Assembly: GCA_021796375.1 (NCBI GenBank)
Contig: JAJYJF010000084.1
Span: 1-8,135, forward strand
Source of the DNA: Chloroflexota bacterium
Lineage (GTDB): Bacteria > Chloroflexota > Anaerolineae > Anaerolineales > Anaerolineaceae
Direction of reading: 5' to 3'
Length of the DNA: 8,135 nt
The notes beneath the pieces were generated by a model. The model saw only the letters and a list, made by a program, of their open reading frames with translations, searched no databases and had not been told where the DNA came from. Below, piece after piece: positions 1-5,843 of the stretch (the first letter of the stretch is position 1; every line of letters begins with the position of its first letter). The position numbers were made by a program, and so were the translations under genes.

Positions 1-30
1 AATGTGGACATTAGCCCTCCTTCTGAGAAT

Positions 31-60
31 TTGACAGATTAATTGTAGCATTGGTGTACT
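31..60 (+). promoter_or_regulatory. Possible sigma-70-type promoter for the first gene
   Basis: A perfect -35 hexamer TTGACA (31-36) is followed after 18 bases by TGTACT (55-60), a 4 of 6 match to TATAAT. A TG at 52-53 fits the extended -10 pattern. It lies in an AT-rich stretch about 150 bases before the start codon, so the transcript would have a long leader. The -10 box is imperfect and the call rests on consensus matching alone. Confidence 0.35.
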
Positions 61-193
61 GATTCGACTATAGCTCAAAATAAATATCTTTCCCTTATAG
101 GGGGAGAAACTCCAATCTGGCCGGCCGGCGGGGGGCGGATCGCGGTTGAACGGTCCGGCGGCGGGAAGACATGATAAGATTGGTGAGAATCCT

Positions 194-198
194 GGAGG
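194..198 (+). promoter_or_regulatory. Ribosome binding site that decides the first start
   Basis: GGAGG directly abuts the upstream ATG at 199, which is too close for use. It is 9 bases from the in-frame ATG at 208, a normal spacing. The start at 208 is therefore preferred, and it also puts the Lys-Arg pair right at the start of the signal peptide. Confidence 0.6.
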
Positions 199-207
199 AT
201 GGTTGCA

Positions 208-1116
208 ATGCTTAAAAGGATCGCCATACTGCTGCTTGCCGGGATCATTTTATTTCCGATAACAGCTCAGGCTCAGGGGATATCCAGCCTGGATAAGCTG
301 GAAGTCGACCTGTGGCCCGAGTATGACCGCCCCCAAATGCTGGTCATCTACCGGATCCAGTTGGCCAGCGGGACCCATCTGCCGGCCAGCGTCTCCATAC
401 GTATTCCCGCCTCCGCCGGCGATCCGACCGCTGTGGCCGTCCGCAGCGCCGATGGAAACCTCTACAGCATTAATTACAACCGGCAGGTGAGCGGCGCCTG
501 GGCGGCGATCAGCTTTTCAACCTCGACGGATGAAGCCCAGCTCGAATATTACGACCCCAACCTGATCAAAAACGGTGTCACCCGGTCTTTTACCTTCACC
601 TGGCCGGGCGATTACGAGGTGAAGAGCTTCACGGTTCAGGTTCAGCAGCCTCTGGGCGCGAGCAACATGCAGATCAACCCTTCCCTGGGCGCAGGCCTGC
701 TGGGAAGCGGCGGGCTGATGTACTTTGCGGGCGATCTCGGACCGTACCCCGCCCAGCAGCAGGTTGCCATCCACCTGAGCTATACCAAGCCGGACGATAC
801 CCTGAGTGTTCAATCCGGCAAGGTCGAGCCATCCTCACCGGTCAATACGTCAACGCCGGGCCGGTCGAATATTGCTCCGGCGTGGATTTTCGCGATGGGT
901 GCTGCGGCGATCGCCCTGATCGGCGGGGGCGGCTGGCTGTACTGGCGGTCGTCCCGCGATCTCCCCGGCAGTCCGCGCCGGCGGAATATCCCCTACCGCG
1001 AAAAGCCAACCCAACCCATCCTATCCGACCAGATCTACTGCCACCAGTGCGGGAAGCGAGCCTCCCCAGGGGACCTCTTCTGCCGCTCGTGCGGCACCCG
1101 CCTCCGCCGGGATTAA
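208..1116 (+). CDS. Secreted beta-rich membrane-anchored protein with C-terminal zinc ribbon
   Basis: A 302-residue protein of unknown function. Residues 1-23 form a signal peptide (KR, hydrophobic core, then AQAQG as likely cleavage region). Residues ~24-200 look beta-rich, with alternating hydrophobic residues and no cysteines. Pro/Ser/Thr-rich residues ~205-222 make a linker. Residues ~223-246 are a transmembrane helix followed by basic residues, so the C-terminus is probably cytosolic. The tail carries a zinc ribbon, CHQC (278-281) and CRSC (292-295), each followed by Gly. An in-frame ATG at 199 would add three residues but sits directly on the GGAGG. The gene precedes a Ccm cluster but is separated from ccmE by 285 bp with its own promoter, so it may be a separate unit. 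Its ectodomain-helix-cytosolic module plan resembles that of the cytochrome at 5844-7796. A link to cytochrome maturation is inferred from position only. Confidence 0.75.
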   Translation: MLKRIAILLLAGIILFPITAQAQGISSLDKLEVDLWPEYDRPQMLVIYRIQLASGTHLPASVSIRIPASAGDPTAVAVRSADGNLYSINYNRQVSGAWAAISFSTSTDEAQLEYYDPNLIKNGVTRSFTFTWPGDYEVKSFTVQVQQPLGASNMQINPSLGAGLLGSGGLMYFAGDLGPYPAQQQVAIHLSYTKPDDTLSVQSGKVEPSSPVNTSTPGRSNIAPAWIFAMGAAAIALIGGGGWLYWRSSRDLPGSPRRRNIPYREKPTQPILSDQIYCHQCGKRASPGDLFCRSCGTRLRRD

Positions 1117-1119
1117 TCT

Positions 1120-1142
1120 CCTGGCGGCCGGGAAAGATTTTT
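1120..1142 (+). terminator. Weak possible intrinsic terminator
   Basis: A 5-bp stem (CCTGG 1120-1124 with CCGGG 1128-1132, one T-G wobble, 3-base loop) is followed by AAAGA and a run of five T (1138-1142), four bases after the stop of the first gene. The position fits a terminator, but the stem is short and the T run is displaced, so termination would be partial at best. Confidence 0.3.
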
Positions 1143-1201
1143 ACACCTCTCAGGCTGAATGAAGGTAAGTAATACGATAAAGATCGAAACTGGCGAGGTA
1201 T

Positions 1202-1209
1202 GCTATAAT
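1202..1209 (+). promoter_or_regulatory. Extended -10 promoter ahead of ccmE
   Basis: TATAAT (1204-1209) is a perfect -10 hexamer preceded by TGC, the extended -10 signature. No good -35 box lies 16-18 bases upstream, which extended -10 promoters tolerate. Transcription would start near 1216 and leave a leader of about 185 bases before ccmE. This is the best candidate promoter for the ccmEFHG-to-ccmA unit. Confidence 0.55.
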
Positions 1210-1384
1210 CCTTGAGAATTTTATGATTATTACTATCAGATATATCTACCATTAACGTCCTAAATCTTGTTCTATAGGCTTTCTCATCAAGAATTAATCT
1301 CATTCGGACAAAATAGGTTAAAATTTTTGACTGGAACGGCGGGGAACCAGGTGCGAAGATGGAAGGCCGCCCGCCTGAATAGAC

Positions 1385-1390
1385 AGGAGA
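1385..1390 (+). promoter_or_regulatory. Ribosome binding site deciding the ccmE start
   Basis: AGGAGA lies 11 bases before the ATG at 1402, with an A-rich spacer. It supports 1402 over the upstream TTG at 1267, which has no comparable site. Confidence 0.6.
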
Positions 1391-1401
1391 TTTCAAAAAA
1401 A

Positions 1402-1929
1402 ATGGAGAACGCGTTACCGGGTCAAACCAAAACCTTTCGAACGGGCGGCCGTTGGAAATTTATCGTTGGTGGGCTGGTCATCCTGGCTGCCGTCGCTTAC
1501 CTGATCATCTCCTCAACCCAGGCGAACGCGCAGTATTTCCTGACGATAGATGAGCTGAAAAGCAGGGGCCCGGCGCTGCTGAATAAAGACGTCCGGATCT
1601 CCGGGGCGGTGGTCGGCGATACCATCCAATACGACCCCAAGACGCTGACCCTCAGCTTCACCGTCGCGAACGTCCCCGCGGATAACAGCGTCATTGATAA
1701 AGAAGGGGGCCTGGCGGCTGTGCTGCACGCGGCGGTGGTCAACCCGAAGACCACCCGGATGAAAGTGGTTGTGGTCGGGCAGCCGAAACCCGATTTGCTC
1801 CGGAATGAAGCCCAGGCGATCATGACCGGGCAGCTGGGGAATGATGGCGTTTTCCGAGCCAGTGAGCTGCTCTTAAAATGCCCAACCAAATACCAGGACG
1901 TTGTACCCAACCAGGTAAAAGCGCAGTGA
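1402..1929 (+). CDS. ccmE: CcmE, periplasmic heme chaperone (Cys-x3-Tyr type)
   Basis: CcmE binds heme covalently in the periplasm and passes it to the CcmF lyase. The 175-residue protein has a short basic N-terminus, a membrane anchor at about 20-38, and an OB-fold-like domain beginning at YFLTIDEL, with RISGAVV (65-71) matching the family's first strands. The heme-site region ends in LLLKC160-PTK-Y164, aligning with the His-x3-Tyr heme site of E. coli CcmE (LAKHDENY). Here Cys160 replaces the heme-binding histidine. Such CxxxY CcmE proteins are known from archaea and Desulfovibrio. The segment ~92-118 looks longer than the equivalent loop of the E. coli protein. The start at 1402 is chosen for its ribosome binding site. 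The alternative start at 1267 would add 45 Lys/Arg-rich residues from AT-rich leader DNA. ccmF follows after 48 bases. Confidence 0.9.
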   Translation: MENALPGQTKTFRTGGRWKFIVGGLVILAAVAYLIISSTQANAQYFLTIDELKSRGPALLNKDVRISGAVVGDTIQYDPKTLTLSFTVANVPADNSVIDKEGGLAAVLHAAVVNPKTTRMKVVVVGQPKPDLLRNEAQAIMTGQLGNDGVFRASELLLKCPTKYQDVVPNQVKAQ

Positions 1930-1977
1930 GCCTGGTTCTCTTCCTGTTAAACCCTCCACGGATAACCGGTACTTGCG

Positions 1978-4038
1978 ATGATTGCTGAGCTTGGATTTGG
2001 GATCCTGGTGATCGCCTTCGCCGTGGCGGTGTACAGCGCCGCGGCCGCGATCTACGGCGGGCTGAGGAACCAGCCCGCGTGGGCCGAAAGCGCCCGCTAC
2101 GGCATGCTGCTGACCTGGCCGCTGATCACGCTGGCGGCGCTGAGCTTGATCTCCCTGCTGCTGACCGGACATTATGAGGTCGAGTACGTTTACAACGTGA
2201 CGAGCAATTCCATGCCGACCTACCTGAAGATCACCGCGCTGTGGGGAGGCCAGTCAGGCTCGCTCGTCTTCTGGTCGTGGCTGATGTCGGCATTTGCCTC
2301 CGCGGTAACCCTGCGAAAATGGGACCGCGACCGCGAGTTTCTCCCCTGGGTGATCGCGGTGAGCAGCATCACCCTGGCCTTTTTCCTCGGGCTGATCATC
2401 TTCTCCCAAAACCCGTTCGTGCGCATCTGGGTGACGCCCAGCGGGCAGCAGCTCTTATCGATGGTCCAGCCCGCGGGAGCCAGCCTGGCGGTGGTCGCGG
2501 ACGGGCTGGGGTTAAACCCGCTCCTCCGGCATCCCGGGATGATCTTCCACCCGCCGATGCTGTATCTTGGGTTTGTTTCCTTCGTCATCCCGTACGCGTT
2601 CGCGATCGCCGCACTGGTCACCGGCCGCACGGACGACCGCTGGATCCGCATCACCCGCCGGTGGACCCTGGTGGCCTGGCTCTTCCTCTCGATCGGGCTG
2701 TTTCTCGGGATGCGCTGGGCCTACGACGTGCTCGGATGGGGCGGCTTCTGGGGCTGGGATGCGGTCGAGGTGGCAGCCTTGATGCCCTGGCTGGCGGGGA
2801 CGGCTTTCGTCCATTCGGTCATGATCCAGGAGAAGCGCGGGATGATGAAGCGCTGGAACATGGTGCTGATCATCCTGACTTACGACCTGGTGATTTATGG
2901 GACCTTCCTCACCCGATCGGGGGTCCTCTCCTCCGTCCACGCCTTCGCGCAGAGCTCGATCGGCCCGGTGTTTTTCGCGTTTATCGGGATCACCTTTGGG
3001 ATCTCCCTCGGCCTGCTTCTTTACCGCTGGCCGGAATTAAAGTCCGAGATGCAGATGACCTCGGTCCTCTCCCGCGAGGCGTTGTTCCTGCTGAACAACC
3101 TGCTCTTCATGGCCCTGCTGGTCGTCTGTTTCTGGGGAGTCAATTTTCCGCTCCTCTCTGAGCTCTTCACCGGCCAGAAGGTGACGGTCGGACCGCCGTT
3201 TTATACAAGCGCGACCGGTCCGCTCTGGGCGGGTCTCCTGCTCTTGATGGGCGTAGCGCCGCTCTCCGCCTGGGGCCGCTCCACCGTCAAAACGTTGGGG
3301 AAGGCGATCTGGAAACCCTTCGCGGCGTCGCTCGTGGTACTGGCAGCGGTGATCGCGGCTGGGACCCGGGAGGTCAGCGCCCTGATCGGATTCTGGCTGG
3401 TCAGCTACGTGATCCTGGTCACGCTGTACGAATACCTGCGGGGCGCCTGGGCGCGCCATCGGCGGGCGGGTGAGAACCTGCTCCTGGCCCTCTGGCGGCT
3501 GATCGGGCGCAACCGGCGCCGGTACGGCGGCTATTTCATCCATTTGGGGGTTGTGCTGGCGGCGCTGGGCGTGATCGGGATGCAGTTTTTCCAGACGAAC
3601 ACGCAGGGATCGATCCCGGTGGGGTCCAGCCTGCAGCTGGACGGGTATACCATCACGTACCGGTCGCTGGCGATTTTTGACACCCCGGACGGGCGCAACG
3701 TCGCCCGCGCGGTGGTTGACGTTTATAAGAACGGCGCATTTCTGGCCGAGCTGTATCCGCGCCGGGATTATTATTACGCATCCCAGCAGCCGATGACCAT
3801 CCCGGGGGTCCGCAGCAGCCTGGGGGGTGATATTTACGTCGACCTTGTGGATTGGCAGCCGATCACTACCGAGGGCGCAACCTTCAAGATCTATCACAAC
3901 CCGCTGATCAATTGGCTGTGGATAGGAGGGCTGACCTTCGTGCTCGGCGCGCTGATTGCCGCCTGGCCGGACGGGGAAAAGGCGCCTGCACCGAGCGAAG
4001 CGCCTGCCAAGGAGGCAGCCCTGCCAGGCAAGGCTTGA
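1978..4038 (+). CDS. ccmF: CcmF, cytochrome c heme lyase subunit
   Basis: A 686-residue polytopic membrane protein of the heme-handling family, which takes heme from CcmE and ligates it to apocytochrome c with CcmH. The length is normal for CcmF. The tryptophan-rich WWD motif is at 254-271 (WGGFWGWDAVEVAALMPW). It reads D-A-V-E-V where many CcmF have D-P-V-E-N. All four expected heme-ligand histidines are present: HPPMLYLGF (His191), FVHS (His279), SSVHAF (His321) and YFIHLGV (His522). TRSGVLSSVHAF near 312-323 is strongly diagnostic of CcmF. A soluble segment of about 110 residues (~540-643) precedes the last helix (~644-662). The tail is rich in Ala, Pro and Lys. No strong ribosome binding site precedes the ATG, so translation may depend on coupling to ccmE. 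ccmH starts 29 bases after the stop. Confidence 0.96.
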   Translation: MIAELGFGILVIAFAVAVYSAAAAIYGGLRNQPAWAESARYGMLLTWPLITLAALSLISLLLTGHYEVEYVYNVTSNSMPTYLKITALWGGQSGSLVFWSWLMSAFASAVTLRKWDRDREFLPWVIAVSSITLAFFLGLIIFSQNPFVRIWVTPSGQQLLSMVQPAGASLAVVADGLGLNPLLRHPGMIFHPPMLYLGFVSFVIPYAFAIAALVTGRTDDRWIRITRRWTLVAWLFLSIGLFLGMRWAYDVLGWGGFWGWDAVEVAALMPWLAGTAFVHSVMIQEKRGMMKRWNMVLIILTYDLVIYGTFLTRSGVLSSVHAFAQSSIGPVFFAFIGITFGISLGLLLYRWPELKSEMQMTSVLSREALFLLNNLLFMALLVVCFWGVNFPLLSELFTGQKVTVGPPFYTSATGPLWAGLLLLMGVAPLSAWGRSTVKTLGKAIWKPFAASLVVLAAVIAAGTREVSALIGFWLVSYVILVTLYEYLRGAWARHRRAGENLLLALWRLIGRNRRRYGGYFIHLGVVLAALGVIGMQFFQTNTQGSIPVGSSLQLDGYTITYRSLAIFDTPDGRNVARAVVDVYKNGAFLAELYPRRDYYYASQQPMTIPGVRSSLGGDIYVDLVDWQPITTEGATFKIYHNPLINWLWIGGLTFVLGALIAAWPDGEKAPAPSEAPAKEAALPGKA

Positions 4039-4067
4039 GGCAGAGCTTTTCAAGAAGAGAGTCAGGG

Positions 4068-4565
4068 ATGAGATCCGCCACGCTCAAAATCGCTTTCCTG
4101 CTTGCGTTCGCCCTGGGATGGCTTTATGCCACCCCGGTGAGCGCCCAGCAGCCGACCCCATCGGATAACCAGGTTAACGCGGTTGCCCATGAGCTGTACT
4201 GTCCGGTTTGCGAGAATATCCCGCTGGACGTGTGCTCGACGCAGGCCTGCGCGCAGTGGCGCGACCTGATCCGCCAGAAACTCGCCGCCGGGTGGAGCAC
4301 CCAAAAGATCGATGATTATTTTGCCGCCCAGTATGGCGAGCGGGTGCTGGCGGTTCCGCCCCTGCAGCGCAGCTTCAACCAGCTGCTGCCGGGTTTGATC
4401 GGCGCCGGGATTCTGGCCGGGGTGGGTCTGGTCTTCTGGACGCTTCGCGGCAGCCTGCGCTCCGTGTTTGTGAAGACTCCGGAAAGCACCCCGCCCCCAC
4501 CCCCTCCCACGGTGGATGCAGAGCTGCTCGACCGCGTTGAAAAAGACCTCCGGCAGAGGACGTGA
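4068..4565 (+). CDS. ccmH: CcmH-family thiol protein with four-cysteine active region
   Basis: CcmH reduces or presents the CxxCH thiols of apocytochrome c in the periplasm and works with CcmF. The 165-residue protein has a signal peptide (1-26, ending VSAQQ), then the CcmH core: HELYCPVC (41-48) is the LRCxxC-type site, and residues 66-98, with the diagnostic YG at 89-90 and a final VPP, follow the family helices. A transmembrane helix at ~105-127 and a proline run (142-147) precede a short acidic/basic tail. Unusually, two more cysteines occur at 56 and 61, giving Cx2C-x7-Cx4C where most CcmH have only the first pair. The start at 4068 is chosen because it begins the signal peptide and follows the ccmF stop by 29 bases, with GAAGAGAG upstream. 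The frame is open further upstream only as a shadow within ccmF. Confidence 0.92.
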   Translation: MRSATLKIAFLLAFALGWLYATPVSAQQPTPSDNQVNAVAHELYCPVCENIPLDVCSTQACAQWRDLIRQKLAAGWSTQKIDDYFAAQYGERVLAVPPLQRSFNQLLPGLIGAGILAGVGLVFWTLRGSLRSVFVKTPESTPPPPPPTVDAELLDRVEKDLRQRT

Positions 4566-4606
4566 TGGAAGCCCTGGATGCCTTTGCGAACCAGGAGATG
4601 AAATGA
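4565..4606 (+). CDS. 13-codon mini-ORF coupling ccmH and ccmG
   Basis: It encodes MEALDAFANQEMK. Its ATG overlaps the ccmH stop (TGATG at 4563-4567) and its stop overlaps the ccmG start (ATGA at 4603-4606). A terminating ribosome could re-initiate at each junction. The ccmG ribosome binding site lies inside it. It may be a coupling device, or chance. The peptide resembles nothing I recognise. Confidence 0.3.
   Translation: MEALDAFANQEMK
4593..4598 (+). promoter_or_regulatory. Ribosome binding site deciding the ccmG start
   Basis: AGGAGA sits 4-5 bases before the ATG at 4603 and supports this start over the open frame that extends upstream into ccmH. Confidence 0.6.
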
Positions 4607-5172
4607 CCGAAGCCCCCACAGATATCCCCCCCGTAGCCCGGCCAGTCCGGCGGTTGCCCGCCTGGATCATCGGCCTGGCTTTCATCGCTCTGATCGCTTT
4701 CCTGGCGGTGCTCGGCTTCGAGCTCAAAAGCATCCAGCAGGGCCCGATCCTGCGCGGCCAGCAGGTCCCCGCGATTGTGCTGAACACTTTTGAGGGAACG
4801 GTCGTCAATACAACGGATCTAAAAGGGAAGGTGGTCGTCCTGAACTTCTGGGCCTCCTGGTGCGTGCCTTGCGAAGGGGAAGCCCCGGCGCTCGAATCCG
4901 CCTGGAATGCGTATAAACCGGAGGGGCAGGTGGTTTTTTTGGGTGTGGATTACGTGGATACCGAACCGGAAGCCCGCGCATTTCTTAGTAAATATGACAT
5001 CACGTATCCGAACGGGCCGGACCTGGGCACGAAAATCTCGCAGATGTTCCGGATTACCGGGGTGCCCGAGACGTATTTCCTCGACCGGGAAGGGAAGCTG
5101 GCTTATTCGCAGATCGGGCCTTTCAGCACAGAGGATGAGATCAAGGCGATCATCGATCCGCTGTTAAAATAA
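4603..5172 (+). CDS. ccmG: CcmG/TlpA-type membrane-anchored thioredoxin
   Basis: A periplasm-facing disulfide reductase that keeps apocytochrome c or CcmH thiols reduced during heme attachment. The 189-residue protein has an N-terminal cytosolic stub with basic residues, a transmembrane helix at ~20-39, and a thioredoxin fold. VLNFWASWCVPC places the active-site cysteines at 87 and 90. GVPETYFLD (153-161) holds the cis-proline (Pro155) followed by Glu, the GVPET signature typical of CcmG/DsbE. The AlkA/TSA-like stretch 'NTTDLKGK' before the first core strand is also normal for this family. Length fits CcmG/ResA. The start at 4603 has a good ribosome binding site; an open frame upstream to 4516 is a ccmH shadow. 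The gene overlaps the 13-codon mini-ORF. The CcmG-versus-ResA name is decided by its ccm neighbours. The electron donor (CcdA/DsbD) is not in the window. Confidence 0.9.
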   Translation: MTEAPTDIPPVARPVRRLPAWIIGLAFIALIAFLAVLGFELKSIQQGPILRGQQVPAIVLNTFEGTVVNTTDLKGKVVVLNFWASWCVPCEGEAPALESAWNAYKPEGQVVFLGVDYVDTEPEARAFLSKYDITYPNGPDLGTKISQMFRITGVPETYFLDREGKLAYSQIGPFSTEDEIKAIIDPLLK

Positions 5173-5253
5173 GCTGGTCCGCGGTTCATCTCTATCCAAA
5201 AGGACCGCCGTCCTACCGGCCTTGCGGGGCGGTGATCGATGCAGTAAAACTGG
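5173..5253. other. Intercistronic spacer with inverted repeats
   Basis: The longest spacer (81 bases) inside the ccmE-ccmA unit. AGGAC (5201-5205) and GTCCT (5210-5214) form a perfect 5-bp stem with a 4-base loop. An alternative pairing joins ACCGCC (5204-5209) with GGCGGT (5228-5233). No T run follows, so a terminator is unlikely. An mRNA-processing or translation-tuning structure is possible but unproven. Confidence 0.3.
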
Positions 5254-5826
5254 ATGCACTTTTCTATGGATTTTGGCGTTTTTCTGCTCATCTTTTCTCT
5301 CTTGATCCTGGTGGCGGTTTTTGTCAGCCGCCCGTTTTTTCTTACCCAGGCGAAGCCCGACGGATCTGAGCAGAAAGATGACCGGAACCGCGCCCGCTCC
5401 GAGCTTCTGGCCGAGTACGAGCGCATCATCAACGCCCTTCAGGAGCTGGATTTTGACCAGGCGCTTGGAAAGATCCCCAGCGGCGACTATCCCGAGCAGC
5501 GGGCGTTCCTGCTGGCAAACGGCGCCGAACTGCTGAAGCGCCTGGACGGCTTGCAGCCGGAAAAAAAGCCTTCGGCGGACCTGGAAGCGCGCCTGGAAGA
5601 GGCCGTCGCCGCGCGCCGGGCAGACCAGGCGGTGGAGAGCCGCTCCCGGAGCACCGGCTTTTCCCCGGATGCCCCGACGGGCAGCCAGGATCCGCTCGAA
5701 GAAATGATCGCCTCCCGGCGTCAAAACCGCCAGGAAAAATCGGGCGGGTTCTGCCCGCGCTGCGGCAAGCCCGTGCTCCGCTCGGACAGGTTTTGCCCGC
5801 GCTGTGGGACGACGCTTGCCAGATAA
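5254..5826 (+). CDS. CcmI-like membrane protein with C-terminal zinc ribbon
   Basis: A 190-residue protein. Residues ~7-25 form an N-terminal transmembrane helix. A charged helical region follows, in which the stretch ~53-97 (AEYERIINALQELDFD, then GKIPSGDYPEQRAFLL) matches the helix-turn-helix hairpin pattern at the start of CcmI: an E/L-rich helix, 'GKI-x-x-x-x-Y', then another helix. A disordered charged linker (~101-163) leads to a zinc ribbon with CPRC (167-170) and CPRC (181-184), each followed by Gly. With an N-terminal helix and basic residues after it, the ribbon is most likely cytosolic, unlike the periplasmic TPR part of proteobacterial CcmI, which is absent here. Neither ATG 5254 nor the in-frame ATG 5266 has a clear ribosome binding site. 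The location between ccmG and a cytochrome gene suggests a role in cytochrome maturation or membrane assembly, but no function is established. Confidence 0.75.
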   Translation: MHFSMDFGVFLLIFSLLILVAVFVSRPFFLTQAKPDGSEQKDDRNRARSELLAEYERIINALQELDFDQALGKIPSGDYPEQRAFLLANGAELLKRLDGLQPEKKPSADLEARLEEAVAARRADQAVESRSRSTGFSPDAPTGSQDPLEEMIASRRQNRQEKSGGFCPRCGKPVLRSDRFCPRCGTTLAR

Positions 5827-5829
5827 ATC

Positions 5830-5834
5830 GAAGG
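5830..5834 (+). promoter_or_regulatory. Ribosome binding site for the cytochrome gene
   Basis: GAAGG ends 9 bases before the ATG at 5844 and 12 before the ATG at 5847, so 5844 is preferred. The site lies just after the stop of the preceding gene. Confidence 0.45.
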
Positions 5835-5843
5835 CCCGCCTAC

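Larger units (their letters stand above)
1..207. other. Upstream non-coding region
   Basis: No credible gene is seen here on either strand. The first ~110 bases are AT-rich and contain a possible promoter. The part from about 118 to 165 turns abruptly GC-rich and includes the palindrome GGCCGGCC at 119-126. The region ends in the ribosome binding site of the first gene. The stop codon of any upstream gene lies outside the window or cannot be identified. Confidence 0.6.
1117..1401. other. AT-rich intergenic region before ccmE
   Basis: This 285-base gap has no convincing gene. It holds a weak hairpin just after the upstream stop, an extended -10 promoter near 1204, and a strikingly AT-rich stretch from about 1200 to 1330 against GC-rich surroundings. 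An open frame runs in from a TTG at 1267 into ccmE, but it is judged to be leader, not coding. Confidence 0.6.

Noticed and set aside
119..126. GGCCGGCC palindrome as an operator or attachment site
   Set aside because: An 8-base palindrome of only G and C is expected by chance in GC-rich DNA. No second copy or mobile gene is nearby.
842..1396. 184-codon - strand frame covering the first gene's 3' end and the gap before ccmE
   Set aside because: Low-complexity, Arg/Gly/Ser-rich translation across an intergenic region, without a recognisable domain.
1267..1401. N-terminal extension of ccmE from TTG 1267
   Set aside because: No ribosome binding site, AT-rich codons unlike the rest, and a 45-residue basic extension not usual in CcmE. 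ATG 1402 has AGGAGA.
2241..3161. 306-codon + strand frame inside ccmF
   Set aside because: An out-of-frame shadow of ccmF with Arg/Gly/Pro-rich composition. The ccmF frame carries all the family motifs.
3037..4053. 338-codon open frame on the - strand opposite ccmF
   Set aside because: It lies opposite the well-supported ccmF, is rich in Arg, Gln, Pro and His as expected for GC-rich antisense frames, and shows no domain or membrane pattern.
4516..4602. N-terminal extension of the thioredoxin with three extra cysteines
   Set aside because: It overlaps the 3' end of ccmH out of frame. The ATG at 4603 has a well-placed ribosome binding site and gives a normal CcmG N-terminus.
5793..5843. TTG-initiated extension of the cytochrome gene
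   Set aside because: It overlaps the zinc-ribbon codons of the preceding gene and would put 17 residues before a proper lipoprotein signal.
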